A DNA stretch of 64,000 nucleotides. It comes from Acidaminobacterium chupaoyuni. GTDB taxonomy: Bacteria > Bacillota > Clostridia > Oscillospirales > Butyricicoccaceae. The notes below the pieces were generated by a model. It did not search any database. It saw only the letters and a list, made by a program, of their open reading frames with translations, and was not told the DNA's origin. The position numbers were made by a program, and so were the translations under genes. The stretch lies in NCBI GenBank assembly GCA_047936785.1, contig CP176394.1. One strand, 5' to 3'. Each line of letters begins with the position of its first letter. The stretch's first letter is position 1. Shown piece after piece: positions 56,996 to 64,000 of the stretch.

Positions 56996-57514
56996 TCATT
57001 GCTCCTTTGTGGTGTCATCGGCGGCGGAAGCGAGAATTTCGGCCTGTTCGGCCGCGATGGCGATTTTCAGATCGTTGAGGGTTTCAAGAAAAACATGAAG
57101 CCTTTCTTCACCAAGGCGCGCCACAAGGTGTTCGCCAAAGTGGGAATAACGGGCCATGGCGCGCTTCATCAGCGCCTGCCCTTCGGGGGTCATCACCAGA
57201 TAAACGGTGCGGCGATCCTGCCGGCTGCGCTGCCGCTGCAGATAGCCCAGCGCTTCCAGTTCATCGGCCCGCTGGCTGATGGTGGGAACGGCGTTATGCA
57301 TGCGGTGGGCAAGCTCGGTGATCTTCATGCCGCCTTCATCGCCCGCGCCGTCGCAATGGGGGCAGAAACCGCGCTGGGTGTGATAAAGCGAACACATCAT
57401 CTGGAACTGCCCGGCGCTCAGTTCGGCAACAGGCGATTGCTGAACGAACAGGTTGCGGATCTCGCGCCCGACGCGAAACAGTTCCTGCACATAGGGGTCG
57501 TTGAATTGCGGCAT
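56996..57514 (-). CDS. MarR-family repressor of the second ABC exporter
   Basis: A 172-residue protein. Residues 60-120 form the MarR winged helix (MKITELAHRMHNAVPTISQR, then RSRQDRRTVYLVMTPEGQAL). An insertion near residue 50 carries CPHCDGAGDEGG (in the sequence FCPHCDGAGDE, followed by GG), a Cys-x2-Cys that could sense metal or redox state. The ABC exporter genes follow after 3 bases. The promoter just upstream contains the palindrome TAGTTAG-N5-CTAACTA. GGAGGT precedes the ATG. Confidence 0.87.
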   Translation of the reverse strand: MPQFNDPYVQELFRVGREIRNLFVQQSPVAELSAGQFQMMCSLYHTQRGFCPHCDGAGDEGGMKITELAHRMHNAVPTISQRADELEALGYLQRQRSRQDRRTVYLVMTPEGQALMKRAMARYSHFGEHLVARLGEERLHVFLETLNDLKIAIAAEQAEILASAADDTTKEQ

Positions 57515-57545
57515 GGGTTACCTCCAAAATACTTTTGCTACAAAA

Positions 57546-57564
57546 TAGTTAGCTGACCTAACTA
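57546..57564 (-). promoter_or_regulatory. MarR operator palindrome
   Basis: TAGTTAG (57546-57552), CTGAC, CTAACTA (57558-57564): 7-bp perfect arms 32 bases upstream of the marR start. The half-site GTTAG is the same as in the operator at 5791-5806. Confidence 0.7.
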
Positions 57565-57698
57565 AATGGAAAACGATAATAGCATAGCGCTTTTGAGCGC
57601 TCAATGCAAGAGAAAAATAATGAACAAATTGTGACCGGCGATGATGGCTTTTAAAAAGGGGCACAGAAGGTATTCTGCACCGGAAAAAAACAAAAAAA

Positions 57699-57725
57699 CC
57701 GCGGGATCACATCGATCCCGCGGGT
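57699..57725 (-). terminator. Terminator of the YfcE-type gene
   Basis: CCGCGGGATC (57699-57708) pairs perfectly with GATCCCGCGG (57713-57722); on the minus strand seven T follow. Confidence 0.9.
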
Positions 57726-57739
57726 GGCGGTGAAAAAAT

Positions 57740-58282
57740 CTACAGCTCCAGGCTGTCATACACCGTGCCGTCTAAAGTTTTCCATAAGAAGCGGTCGTTT
57801 TCAAGCACCATATAACCGCGGGGGCTGTTTTCTTTGGGGATGGAAACCGAGCCGGGGTTACAATAGAAAATGCCGTTTTCCTGCTGCTTGGCGGGAATAT
57901 GAGTGTGGCCGCAAAGCAGGATATCGCCGGCGGAAAGCGCGGGCGGGTTCGAAAGATTCCAGGTATGGCCGTGTGTGGCGAAAATCAGGCGGCCTTTGGC
58001 TTCCAGCAGGCAATAATCGGCCATGACGGGGAAACGAAGCACCATCTGATCCACCTCGGCTTCACAATTGCCGCGCACGCTGAAAATGCGGCCGCTGTGG
58101 GCATTGAGCATGGAAATCACTTCTTTTGGGGCATACTCCTGTGGGAGGTCGTTGCGCGGGCCGTGGTAGAGGATATCCCCCAGAAAAAGCAAACGGTCTG
58201 CCTGTTCCTTTTCCCAGGCTTCCAGAAGGCCGCGGCAATAAAAAGCCGATCCGTGAAGATCGGAAGCGATCATCAGTTTCAA
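57740..58282 (-). CDS. YfcE-type metallophosphoesterase
   Basis: A 180-residue calcineurin-like phosphodiesterase. Metal-site motifs are in order: IASDLHGS (Asp, His), LFLGDILYHG (Asp), VRGNCEAEVD (Asn), FATHGH (His) and LCGHTHIP (His-x-His). The YfcE group hydrolyses phosphodiesters; the natural substrate is uncertain. I start at TTG 58282, reading LKLMIASD, because AAAGGAG lies 7 bases before it and the family starts there; the open frame to 58390 would add a nonconserved tail. It is single, with its own terminator. Confidence 0.87.
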   Translation of the reverse strand: MKLMIASDLHGSAFYCRGLLEAWEKEQADRLLFLGDILYHGPRNDLPQEYAPKEVISMLNAHSGRIFSVRGNCEAEVDQMVLRFPVMADYCLLEAKGRLIFATHGHTWNLSNPPALSAGDILLCGHTHIPAKQQENGIFYCNPGSVSIPKENSPRGYMVLENDRFLWKTLDGTVYDSLEL

Positions 58283-58564
58283 AAAAACACTCCTTTCAAA
58301 AATCATCTTGGCGCAGTTATTATACGGTTTTTTTGAAAAAAGGTAAAGAAAAAAAGAAAAGAATGCGCAAACGCGGCGTACCGGCGGCAAAAAACAAAAG
58401 GAAACCCGCTTTTTATCATTTCTTAGCGGGATATTTACATTTTGTTAATCCAATGCCGCGCGTTGTTCATTATAATAAAATCAACATAAAAAGAACCTGA
58501 CGGCGGCAGGGATGCCGGCGCTGTTCCAAACAGTTTTTTGCGGTGGGAAAGGGAGGTCACATTT

Positions 58565-59245
58565 ATGGCCAAAACATTATTGATTATCGAAGATGATGGA
58601 AATATCCGTGAACTTTTGCGCCTTTATTTAGAACAAGAGGGTTATCAGATCGAAATCGCCACAGACGGGCTGGAAGGTGTGCGCGCCTTCAAGCGTCTGC
58701 ATCCCGATCTGGTGCTGCTGGATGTGATGATGCCCCAGATGGATGGCTGGCAGGTCATCAAAGAGATCCGCGCCTCCTCCAAGACGCCGGTCATCATGCT
58801 CACGGCAAAAGGCGAGACCTTCGACAAGGTTTCGGGGCTGGAGCTGGGGGCCGATGATTATATCACCAAGCCTTTTGAAATGCGCGAGCTCATCGCCCGC
58901 GTTCATGCCGTGATGCGCCGCTTTGATGAAGACAGCTCGCCCGCGAAGCTTCAGTTCGACAACCTGATCATCGATAAAGAATCTTATAATATCGTGGTGG
59001 GCGGCAAAAAAATGGAGATCCCGCCCAAAGAGATCGAGCTGCTTTATTTTCTGGCTTCTTCGCCCAACCGCGTGTTCACCCGCTCCCAGCTGCTGGATGA
59101 TGTGTGGGGCTTCGATTATTTCGGCGACACCCGCACGGTGGATGTGCATGTGAAGCGCCTGCGCGAAAAACTGACGGGCGCCAGCGACCAATGGGAACTG
59201 AAAACCGTTTGGGGCGTAGGATATAAATTTGAAACAAGAGCATAA
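58565..59245 (+). CDS. OmpR/PhoB-type response regulator
   Basis: A 226-residue regulator. Receiver domain with the acidic pair in IIEDDGN, phospho-acceptor Asp at about 52 (LVLLDVMMPQMDGW), switch Thr (MLTAKGE) and Lys at about 103 (ITKPFEM). The C-terminal winged helix (about 130-226) has PPKEIELLYFLASSPNRVFTR-type and GDTRTVDVHVKRLREKL motifs. ATG 58565 has GGGAGGT 8 bases upstream. The sensor kinase gene follows after 27 bases and an HtrA protease gene after that, suggesting envelope-stress control. Confidence 0.93.
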   Translation: MAKTLLIIEDDGNIRELLRLYLEQEGYQIEIATDGLEGVRAFKRLHPDLVLLDVMMPQMDGWQVIKEIRASSKTPVIMLTAKGETFDKVSGLELGADDYITKPFEMRELIARVHAVMRRFDEDSSPAKLQFDNLIIDKESYNIVVGGKKMEIPPKEIELLYFLASSPNRVFTRSQLLDDVWGFDYFGDTRTVDVHVKRLREKLTGASDQWELKTVWGVGYKFETRA

Positions 59246-59272
59246 AAAACCGACAGACAGGCGGCAAAACCG

Positions 59273-60712
59273 ATGAAAAGTATTTTTTTGAAAAATTTCA
59301 TCATTTATTCTTTGGTGGTTATGCTCAGCTTCACCGCGCTGGGCGGCGCGTTCGTTTATCAGATCAATCAATTTGCTGCCGATGAAAAAGAAACACAGCT
59401 GAACACCACGGCTCAATATGCCGTGCAGAGCACGGAAAAATATTTAAAGACCAGTGTGGGCGCTCTGGATTTTTCGCGCCGCATGGAAGCCGCCGAGCAA
59501 TATCGCATCAATATCATGCAGCTGGCGGGCAACCTCAACGGCAGAATTTTCATCTGTGATGCGGAAGGCAACCTGCAGTTTTACGGCACGGCGGATGGAT
59601 GTTACGCCCAGGAAAACGGTGTGGTTTCTCAGGAAGCCATCACCGCCATCACAAAAAACGGTTCTTACAATGAAACAGGCACCTTTGCGGGGCTTCTCAA
59701 TTCGCCCCATTTCACCAAGGGCCTGCCTGTCAAGATCAACGGCACGCTGGTGGCAACGGTGTTCACTTCGATGCCTGCCGACGCTTCGCTGAAACTGTTC
59801 ATCAATATTTCAAGCACCTTCATTTTTATGATCTTCAGTGTTTTTCTGGTGGTTTTGATCGTCACCTATGTGATGGTTGACAGCACCCTCAGGCCGCTGA
59901 AAAACATCACGGCGGCATCGCGAAATTTCGCAAGGGGCGATTTCAGCAGCCGTGTGCCGCTGCCGAAACGGCGCGATGAACTGTATTCCATGACGCTGAG
60001 CTTTAACAGAATGGCAGACGCCATTGAAAACATGGAAAATCAGCGGCGCGATCTGGTGGCCAATGTTTCTCACGACCTGCGCACCCCCATGACCACCATC
60101 GGCGGGTTTATCGACGGCATTTTAGACGGCACCATCAAACCCGATCGGCAGGAATATTATCTGAACATCGTTTCAGAAGAGATCAAGCGCCTTTCACGCC
60201 TGGCCAACAGCATGCTGGAAGTTTCGCGGCTCGACAGCGGCGAAAAAGCGCTGAACAAAACTTCTTTCGACCTCAGCGAGATGATCCGCCGCATCGTTAT
60301 CGGCTTTGAGAAAAAGCTGGAAGAGAAAAAGCTGGATCTTACTTTGGATATCCCCGAACAGGGCATGGTGACGGCCGATCACGATGCGATCTTTCAGGTG
60401 GTGTATAACCTGATCGACAACGCGGTGAAATTCACCAACGACAACGGTTCCATCATCATCTGCCTGACCATGAAAAAAGGCAAAGTGCAGTTCAACATTG
60501 TGAACACGGGCGCGGGCATCGCGCCGGATGATCTGAAACACATTTTCGATCGCTTTTATAAGGGCGACCGTTCCCGCAACAGCGGGGTAAAAAGTTCGGG
60601 CCTGGGGCTTTACATCGTGAAAACGCTGGTCAACCGCCACGGCGGCGATATTTCGGCCAAAAGCGATGAAGAACACACAGAGTTTTGCTTCACCATACCC
60701 GCAAACGAATAA
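59273..60712 (+). CDS. Sensor histidine kinase
   Basis: A 479-residue membrane kinase. TM1 is at about 9-30, an extracytoplasmic sensor domain spans about 31-180, TM2 is at about 181-203, then HAMP (STLRPLKNITAASRNFARGD). The HisKA phospho-acceptor is His at about 267 (NVSHDLRTPMTTIGGF). The HATPase domain has the N-box NLIDNAVKF, G1 (NTGAGIAPDD) and G2 (GLGLYIVKTLVN). It is the partner of the OmpR-type regulator upstream. The signal is unknown; the coupled htrA-like gene suggests misfolded envelope protein or wall damage. Confidence 0.92.
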   Translation: MKSIFLKNFIIYSLVVMLSFTALGGAFVYQINQFAADEKETQLNTTAQYAVQSTEKYLKTSVGALDFSRRMEAAEQYRINIMQLAGNLNGRIFICDAEGNLQFYGTADGCYAQENGVVSQEAITAITKNGSYNETGTFAGLLNSPHFTKGLPVKINGTLVATVFTSMPADASLKLFINISSTFIFMIFSVFLVVLIVTYVMVDSTLRPLKNITAASRNFARGDFSSRVPLPKRRDELYSMTLSFNRMADAIENMENQRRDLVANVSHDLRTPMTTIGGFIDGILDGTIKPDRQEYYLNIVSEEIKRLSRLANSMLEVSRLDSGEKALNKTSFDLSEMIRRIVIGFEKKLEEKKLDLTLDIPEQGMVTADHDAIFQVVYNLIDNAVKFTNDNGSIIICLTMKKGKVQFNIVNTGAGIAPDDLKHIFDRFYKGDRSRNSGVKSSGLGLYIVKTLVNRHGGDISAKSDEEHTEFCFTIPANE

Positions 60713-60729
60713 ACTTGGAGGCATTTTCT

Positions 60730-62004
60730 ATGGCATTTGAATGGCGTGACGGTCAAGACGAAAACAATCAGGAAACACAGCATGATTACTATTATACAAT
60801 GCCTTCTTACCAGACCTATGACCAGATCGTAGCGCGGAAAAAGCGCAAGGCGCGCGTGCGCCGCGGCGTGGCGCTGGTGGTGCTTCTGTTGGCGGTGGGC
60901 GGCGTTTCGGTGGTGGTCTTGCAGCAGAGAGCGGGCAAAGATGATGAAGACGGGCTGGCGAGCTATCAGCAGCCCGGCACCGTGCAGCAGCCCAAAACTT
61001 CCGGCGCGGCCGCGAAAAGCGATTTTTCGATGAAGCTGGAAGAGACCCCGAGCGACAGCAGCGCGGGAGCCATCGTGGTGAAAGATGTGAAAGACATCGT
61101 TAAAAAGGTGCAGCCCTCTGTGGTGGGCGTGGTAACGGAAAGCTTTCAGAATTATTCCACCGGCAGCACAGGTTCGGGCATCATCCTTTCGAAAAACGGC
61201 TATATCGTGACCAACAACCATGTGATCGAAGACGGCAACAATATCACGGTTTCGCTTTCCGACGGAAAAACCTATTCGGCTTATGTGATCGGCAAAGACG
61301 CGAAAACGGATATCGCCGTCATCAAGATCGATGCTTCCGATCTGCCGGCGGCGGAATTCGGCGACAGCGATAAGATCGAAGTGGGCGAAGCGGCCATCGC
61401 CATCGGCAACCCCATGGGGCTGGAGCTTCAGGGCTCGGTAACGGCGGGCATCATTTCGGGCATCAACCGCAATTTGCAGGTCAACAACGCCTATATGAAT
61501 TTGATCCAGACCGATGCTTCCATCAACCCCGGCAACAGCGGCGGCGCGCTGATCAACGCCTATGGCCAGGTGGTCGGCGTCAACAGCGTGAAAATTTCGG
61601 TGGAAGGCTATGAGGGCATTGGGTTTGCCATCCCCATCAACAGCGTGAAACCCATTGTGGAAGAACTGATCGCCAACGGATATGTTTCGGGCAGACCTCT
61701 TGTGGGGATCAGCGGCAGGAACATCAGCCAGATGGCCGCCGCGTTTTATAACCTGCCCCAGGGCATTATCGTGGATGCCGTGGAGCCTTCTTCCAGCAGC
61801 GCCAAACAGGGGCTTCAGGCGGGCGATATCATCATCGGCGTGGATGGCACCCGCGTGACCACTATTTCACAGGCCACCAGCCTGCGCGATCAGCATAAAG
61901 CGGGCGATTCTTCAAAGATCACCATTTATCGAAAGGGCGCCACACTGGAACTCAACATCACCTTGATGGAAGAAGCCAATCTGGGCGATACCTATAATTT
62001 CTAA
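60730..62004 (+). CDS. HtrA/DegP-family serine protease with PDZ domain
   Basis: A 424-residue membrane-anchored protease: cytoplasmic N-terminus rich in Tyr/Asp/Gln, a basic stretch (RKKRKARVRRG), TM at about 47-65, linker, then a trypsin-like domain with His (TNNHVIEDG), Asp (DIAVIKID) and Ser (NPGNSGGALIN), and a PDZ domain (about 310-405; PQGIIVDAVEPSSSSAKQGL as a region). It degrades or refolds misfolded exported proteins. It lies 17 bases behind the sensor kinase gene with TTGGAGG before its ATG, so it belongs to the same operon and is both partner and likely target of the two-component system. Confidence 0.92.
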   Translation: MAFEWRDGQDENNQETQHDYYYTMPSYQTYDQIVARKKRKARVRRGVALVVLLLAVGGVSVVVLQQRAGKDDEDGLASYQQPGTVQQPKTSGAAAKSDFSMKLEETPSDSSAGAIVVKDVKDIVKKVQPSVVGVVTESFQNYSTGSTGSGIILSKNGYIVTNNHVIEDGNNITVSLSDGKTYSAYVIGKDAKTDIAVIKIDASDLPAAEFGDSDKIEVGEAAIAIGNPMGLELQGSVTAGIISGINRNLQVNNAYMNLIQTDASINPGNSGGALINAYGQVVGVNSVKISVEGYEGIGFAIPINSVKPIVEELIANGYVSGRPLVGISGRNISQMAAAFYNLPQGIIVDAVEPSSSSAKQGLQAGDIIIGVDGTRVTTISQATSLRDQHKAGDSSKITIYRKGATLELNITLMEEANLGDTYNF

Positions 62005-62017
62005 AAGATCAGAGCGA

Positions 62018-62062
62018 ATCCCCTTCGGCGGCATGATTGATGCGCCGGAGGGGATTTTTTTT
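62018..62062 (+). terminator. Terminator of the two-component/HtrA operon
   Basis: ATCCCCTTCGGCG (62018-62030) pairs with CGCCGGAGGGGAT (62043-62055), followed by eight T. Confidence 0.92.
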
Positions 62063-62274
62063 GCAAAAAACAGAAAAACGGCATTAAATTGACTGAAACG
62101 GCGTGAAATCAGTGGAAAACAAGAAATTCTCCATACAAAATATCGGTTTTTTGGATGATGTGCTGTTTACACCCGCCGCCCGCAGTGATAGAATGAAAAA
62201 TAAAAGACGGCCAAAAAACGCCGCCGACAAAGTAATTTGTGTGAAATTGCAGGAGAGAAAGGGATGTATGCTGT

Positions 62275-62613
62275 ATGAAACTAATGGTTTTAATTCTCAA
62301 CAGAGTGGAATTATTGGATGACCTGTTGGAAAAATTCATGAAAGAGGGCATCAGCGGCGCCACGATTTTGCAAAGCCGCGGCATGGCCCACCAGCTTTTC
62401 AGCAACGCTTCGGAAGACCCGGGCTTTTTGGGTTCCTTAAAGGCGCTGTTAGACCCCGAGCGCGAAGAAAACCTCACTATCCTCACCGTTGTGAAGGATG
62501 AAATGGTGGCCCACGCAGTGGAAGTGATCGAAGATGTGGTCGGCGATTTGAAACGGCCCGATACGGGCATTGTCTTCACTGTGCCGGTAGATTTTATGAA
62601 GGGAATTCAATAA
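62275..62613 (+). CDS. PII-like regulatory protein
   Basis: A 112-residue protein with a ferredoxin-like pattern: strand MKLMVLILNR, helix VELLDDLLEKFMKEG, strand SGATILQSRGMAHQLF, later LTILTVVKDEMVAHAVEVIEDVVG, and a final strand TGIVFTVPVDFMKGI. This is the layout of PII-like/CutA-like trimers that control transporters. The T-loop region (residues 36-60) is not the uridylylated GlnB type. The start codon lies 3 bases ahead of the antiporter's operon partner, whose GTG begins 2 bases after this stop, so the pair is co-translated and this protein probably gates the antiporter. Confidence 0.72.
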   Translation: MKLMVLILNRVELLDDLLEKFMKEGISGATILQSRGMAHQLFSNASEDPGFLGSLKALLDPEREENLTILTVVKDEMVAHAVEVIEDVVGDLKRPDTGIVFTVPVDFMKGIQ

Positions 62614-62615
62614 CT

Positions 62616-63794
62616 GTGAAACTGAGTATACTTTTTTATCTGGGCTTGCTTTTGCTGGCAGGCCTTTTTGGCGGGCGCATGGTGAAACATGTGAAGCTGC
62701 CCAATGTAACGGGATATCTGCTGGCCGGGCTGCTGCTGGGGCCTTATGTTTTCAAGGTGCTCAAGGCGGATATGCTGCCGCAGCTGGATCTGATCTCTGA
62801 AATGGCGCTGGGCTTCATCGCATTTACCATCGGCGCCGAATTTAAAGCGAGCTATTTTAAAAAAATGGGCGCAATGCCTGTGGTGATCGCCATTTGCGAA
62901 GGCCTGGGCGCGATGCTGGTGGTGACCCTCAGCCTGCTGGCCGCCGGCCAGCCCCTGTCGTTTGCGCTGATGCTGGGCGCGATCTCCACCGCAACGGCCC
63001 CTGCGGCGACGATCATGGTCATCAAGCAATATAAGGCCCGCGGGCCGCTGACTTCCACGCTGCTCAGCGTGGTGGCGCTGGATGATGCCGTGGCGCTGAT
63101 TTCCTTCGGCTTTGCGGTGGCGGTTTCGAAAAACCTGGAAGGCGCCGGCGGCTCGGTGATGAAAGCCATCTTACAGCCCTTTGGGGATGTGGCGCTGGCC
63201 TTGATTCTGGGCGTCGTGTTCGGTTTTGCGTTCATGGTTCCGCTGCGCTATTTCAAAAAACAATCCAACCGCCTTTGCATCACCACGGCGTTTGTGTTCC
63301 TTGCGGCTTCTATTTCGGAAGCACTGGGCGCTTCTTCCCTGCTGACCTGCATGGTCATGGGCGCAACTCTTATTAATATGAGCAACAGCGCCACAGAGAT
63401 CATGTCGATCGCCGATATGGTCACGCCGCCGGTCTATATGCTGTTCTTTGTCATATCCGGCGCGGAACTGAACCTTTCCGTGCTGCCTTCGGTTGGTCTG
63501 GCGGGCATTATTTATGTGATCGCCCGTGTGGCCGGCAAATGGGGCGGCGCCATGTTTGGCGCAGCCGTGATGAAGGCCGAAAAAAACATCAAAAAATATC
63601 TTGGCCCCACTTTGATCCCGCAGGCGGGCGTCGCCATCGGCCTGACTCTGGTGGCCCAAAGCGTTGTGCCCGAATATGCGGCGGCCATCCGCGCCATCGT
63701 GCTTTGCGGAACGCTGATCTATGAAATCATCGGGCCGATGGTTTCGAAGGTCTGCCTTGTCAAAGCCGGTGAGATCGAACAGGAAAATTTATAA
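62616..63794 (+). CDS. CPA2-family cation/proton antiporter
   Basis: A 392-residue membrane protein with about 12 helices. LFGGRMVKHVKLPNVTGYLLAGLLLGP, the GFIAFTIGAEF helix, the SATAPAAT-type helix (AISTATAPAATIMVI) and VVALDDAVALISFG, with the paired acidic residues, are the motifs of CPA2 (KefB/GerN-type) Na+ or K+/H+ antiporters. It lacks the C-terminal RCK nucleotide-binding domain, which fits regulation by the adjacent PII-like protein instead. It starts with GTG 62616, 2 bases after the PII-like stop. Confidence 0.9.
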   Translation: MKLSILFYLGLLLLAGLFGGRMVKHVKLPNVTGYLLAGLLLGPYVFKVLKADMLPQLDLISEMALGFIAFTIGAEFKASYFKKMGAMPVVIAICEGLGAMLVVTLSLLAAGQPLSFALMLGAISTATAPAATIMVIKQYKARGPLTSTLLSVVALDDAVALISFGFAVAVSKNLEGAGGSVMKAILQPFGDVALALILGVVFGFAFMVPLRYFKKQSNRLCITTAFVFLAASISEALGASSLLTCMVMGATLINMSNSATEIMSIADMVTPPVYMLFFVISGAELNLSVLPSVGLAGIIYVIARVAGKWGGAMFGAAVMKAEKNIKKYLGPTLIPQAGVAIGLTLVAQSVVPEYAAAIRAIVLCGTLIYEIIGPMVSKVCLVKAGEIEQENL

Positions 63795-63810
63795 AGCCTT
63801 TTTCAGAAAT

Positions 63811-63846
63811 CGCCTGCCGAAGAAATTCTTCGGCAGGCGATTTTTT
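63811..63846 (+). terminator. Terminator after the antiporter gene
   Basis: CGCCTGCCGAAG (63811-63822) pairs with CTTCGGCAGGCG (63828-63839), followed by six T. Confidence 0.92.
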
Positions 63847-64000
63847 ATTGCCCGAAAAAAGGAACATTACAAAAAGAAAACAGAAAATTACAAAATGTTG
63901 ATTTATGATTTTTACAGTTACGAAAAAGTAACGAATTGAATGACGAACTGTTACAAAGGGGCTTTTTGGCAGAATTGACAGATTTGAATGAATATTCACA
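63847..64000. other. AT-rich end of window
   Basis: No gene is seen. It includes GTTACGAAAAAGTAAC (about 63917-63932), which shares CGAAAAAGTAAC with the upstream region of the LPXTG gene, and is probably the promoter region of a gene beyond the window. Confidence 0.4.

Overview
The window looks like chromosome from a spore-forming Clostridia bacterium (Firmicutes) of roughly balanced GC. The evidence is the adjacent engulfment genes spoIID and spoIIQ, families largely confined to Firmicutes (DUF3048 lipoprotein, DUF4364, YhfC, PepV, RelQ-type synthetase), GAGGTG-type ribosome binding sites, a sortase (LPXTG) anchor and SLH domains. I cannot name a species. No rRNA, tRNA, CRISPR array, prophage or intact insertion sequence was seen.

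Layout. 0-10 kb: two transporters (DMT, MFS), an LPXTG surface protein with Asp-Pro/Thr-Pro repeats, a MalT-like LuxR regulator, and a MarR regulator followed by a heterodimeric ABC exporter. 10-20 kb: a YfcC-type carrier divergent from the dipeptidase pepV, a marR-relQ pair divergent from a MATE pump, the 5-oxoprolinase genes pxpABC, an atypical 2-hydroxyacid dehydrogenase, and an apparently untranslated structured RNA ending in its own terminator (about 19.65-19.90 kb). 20-27 kb: YhfC, TauE/SafE, DUF3048 lipoprotein, DUF4364, a 79-bp tandem repeat tract, mtnA, a DUF3298 protein and a signal-peptidase-like membrane protein. 27-35 kb: an oligopeptide ABC operon (oppA, B, C, D, F) followed by a second, paralogous binding protein. 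35-42.7 kb: a PF01996 (F420 ligase-like) gene divergent from a LysR gene, small and membrane proteins, spoIID-spoIIQ, a DUF1624 acyltransferase-like gene and ychF.

42.7-51 kb is the accessory-looking part. It starts with a large perfect hairpin related to the 24-kb repeats. It then holds a possible Cys-rich mini-ORF overlapping a response regulator with a SARP-type output domain, a truncated response-regulator remnant behind a promoter carrying phased direct repeats, a stretch of unassigned DNA, and a 1911-residue SLH-anchored surface protein. 51-64 kb returns to housekeeping and export: a second MATE pump, a second MarR-controlled heterodimeric ABC exporter with a large extracellular insertion, a YfcE-type phosphodiesterase, an OmpR-type two-component system followed by an HtrA protease, and a PII-like protein paired with a CPA2 cation/proton antiporter.

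How the genes fit together. Peptide and amino-acid acquisition recurs: Opp with two binding proteins, PepV with the YfcC carrier, 5-oxoproline recycling. Drug or stress export also recurs, each pump next to a MarR gene with a visible palindrome in its promoter. The best candidates for something undescribed are the structured RNA near 19.7 kb, the hairpin-rich repeat family (24.0-24.4 kb and 42.85-42.91 kb), and the response-regulator/mini-ORF/truncated-regulator cluster at 43.4-44.7 kb.
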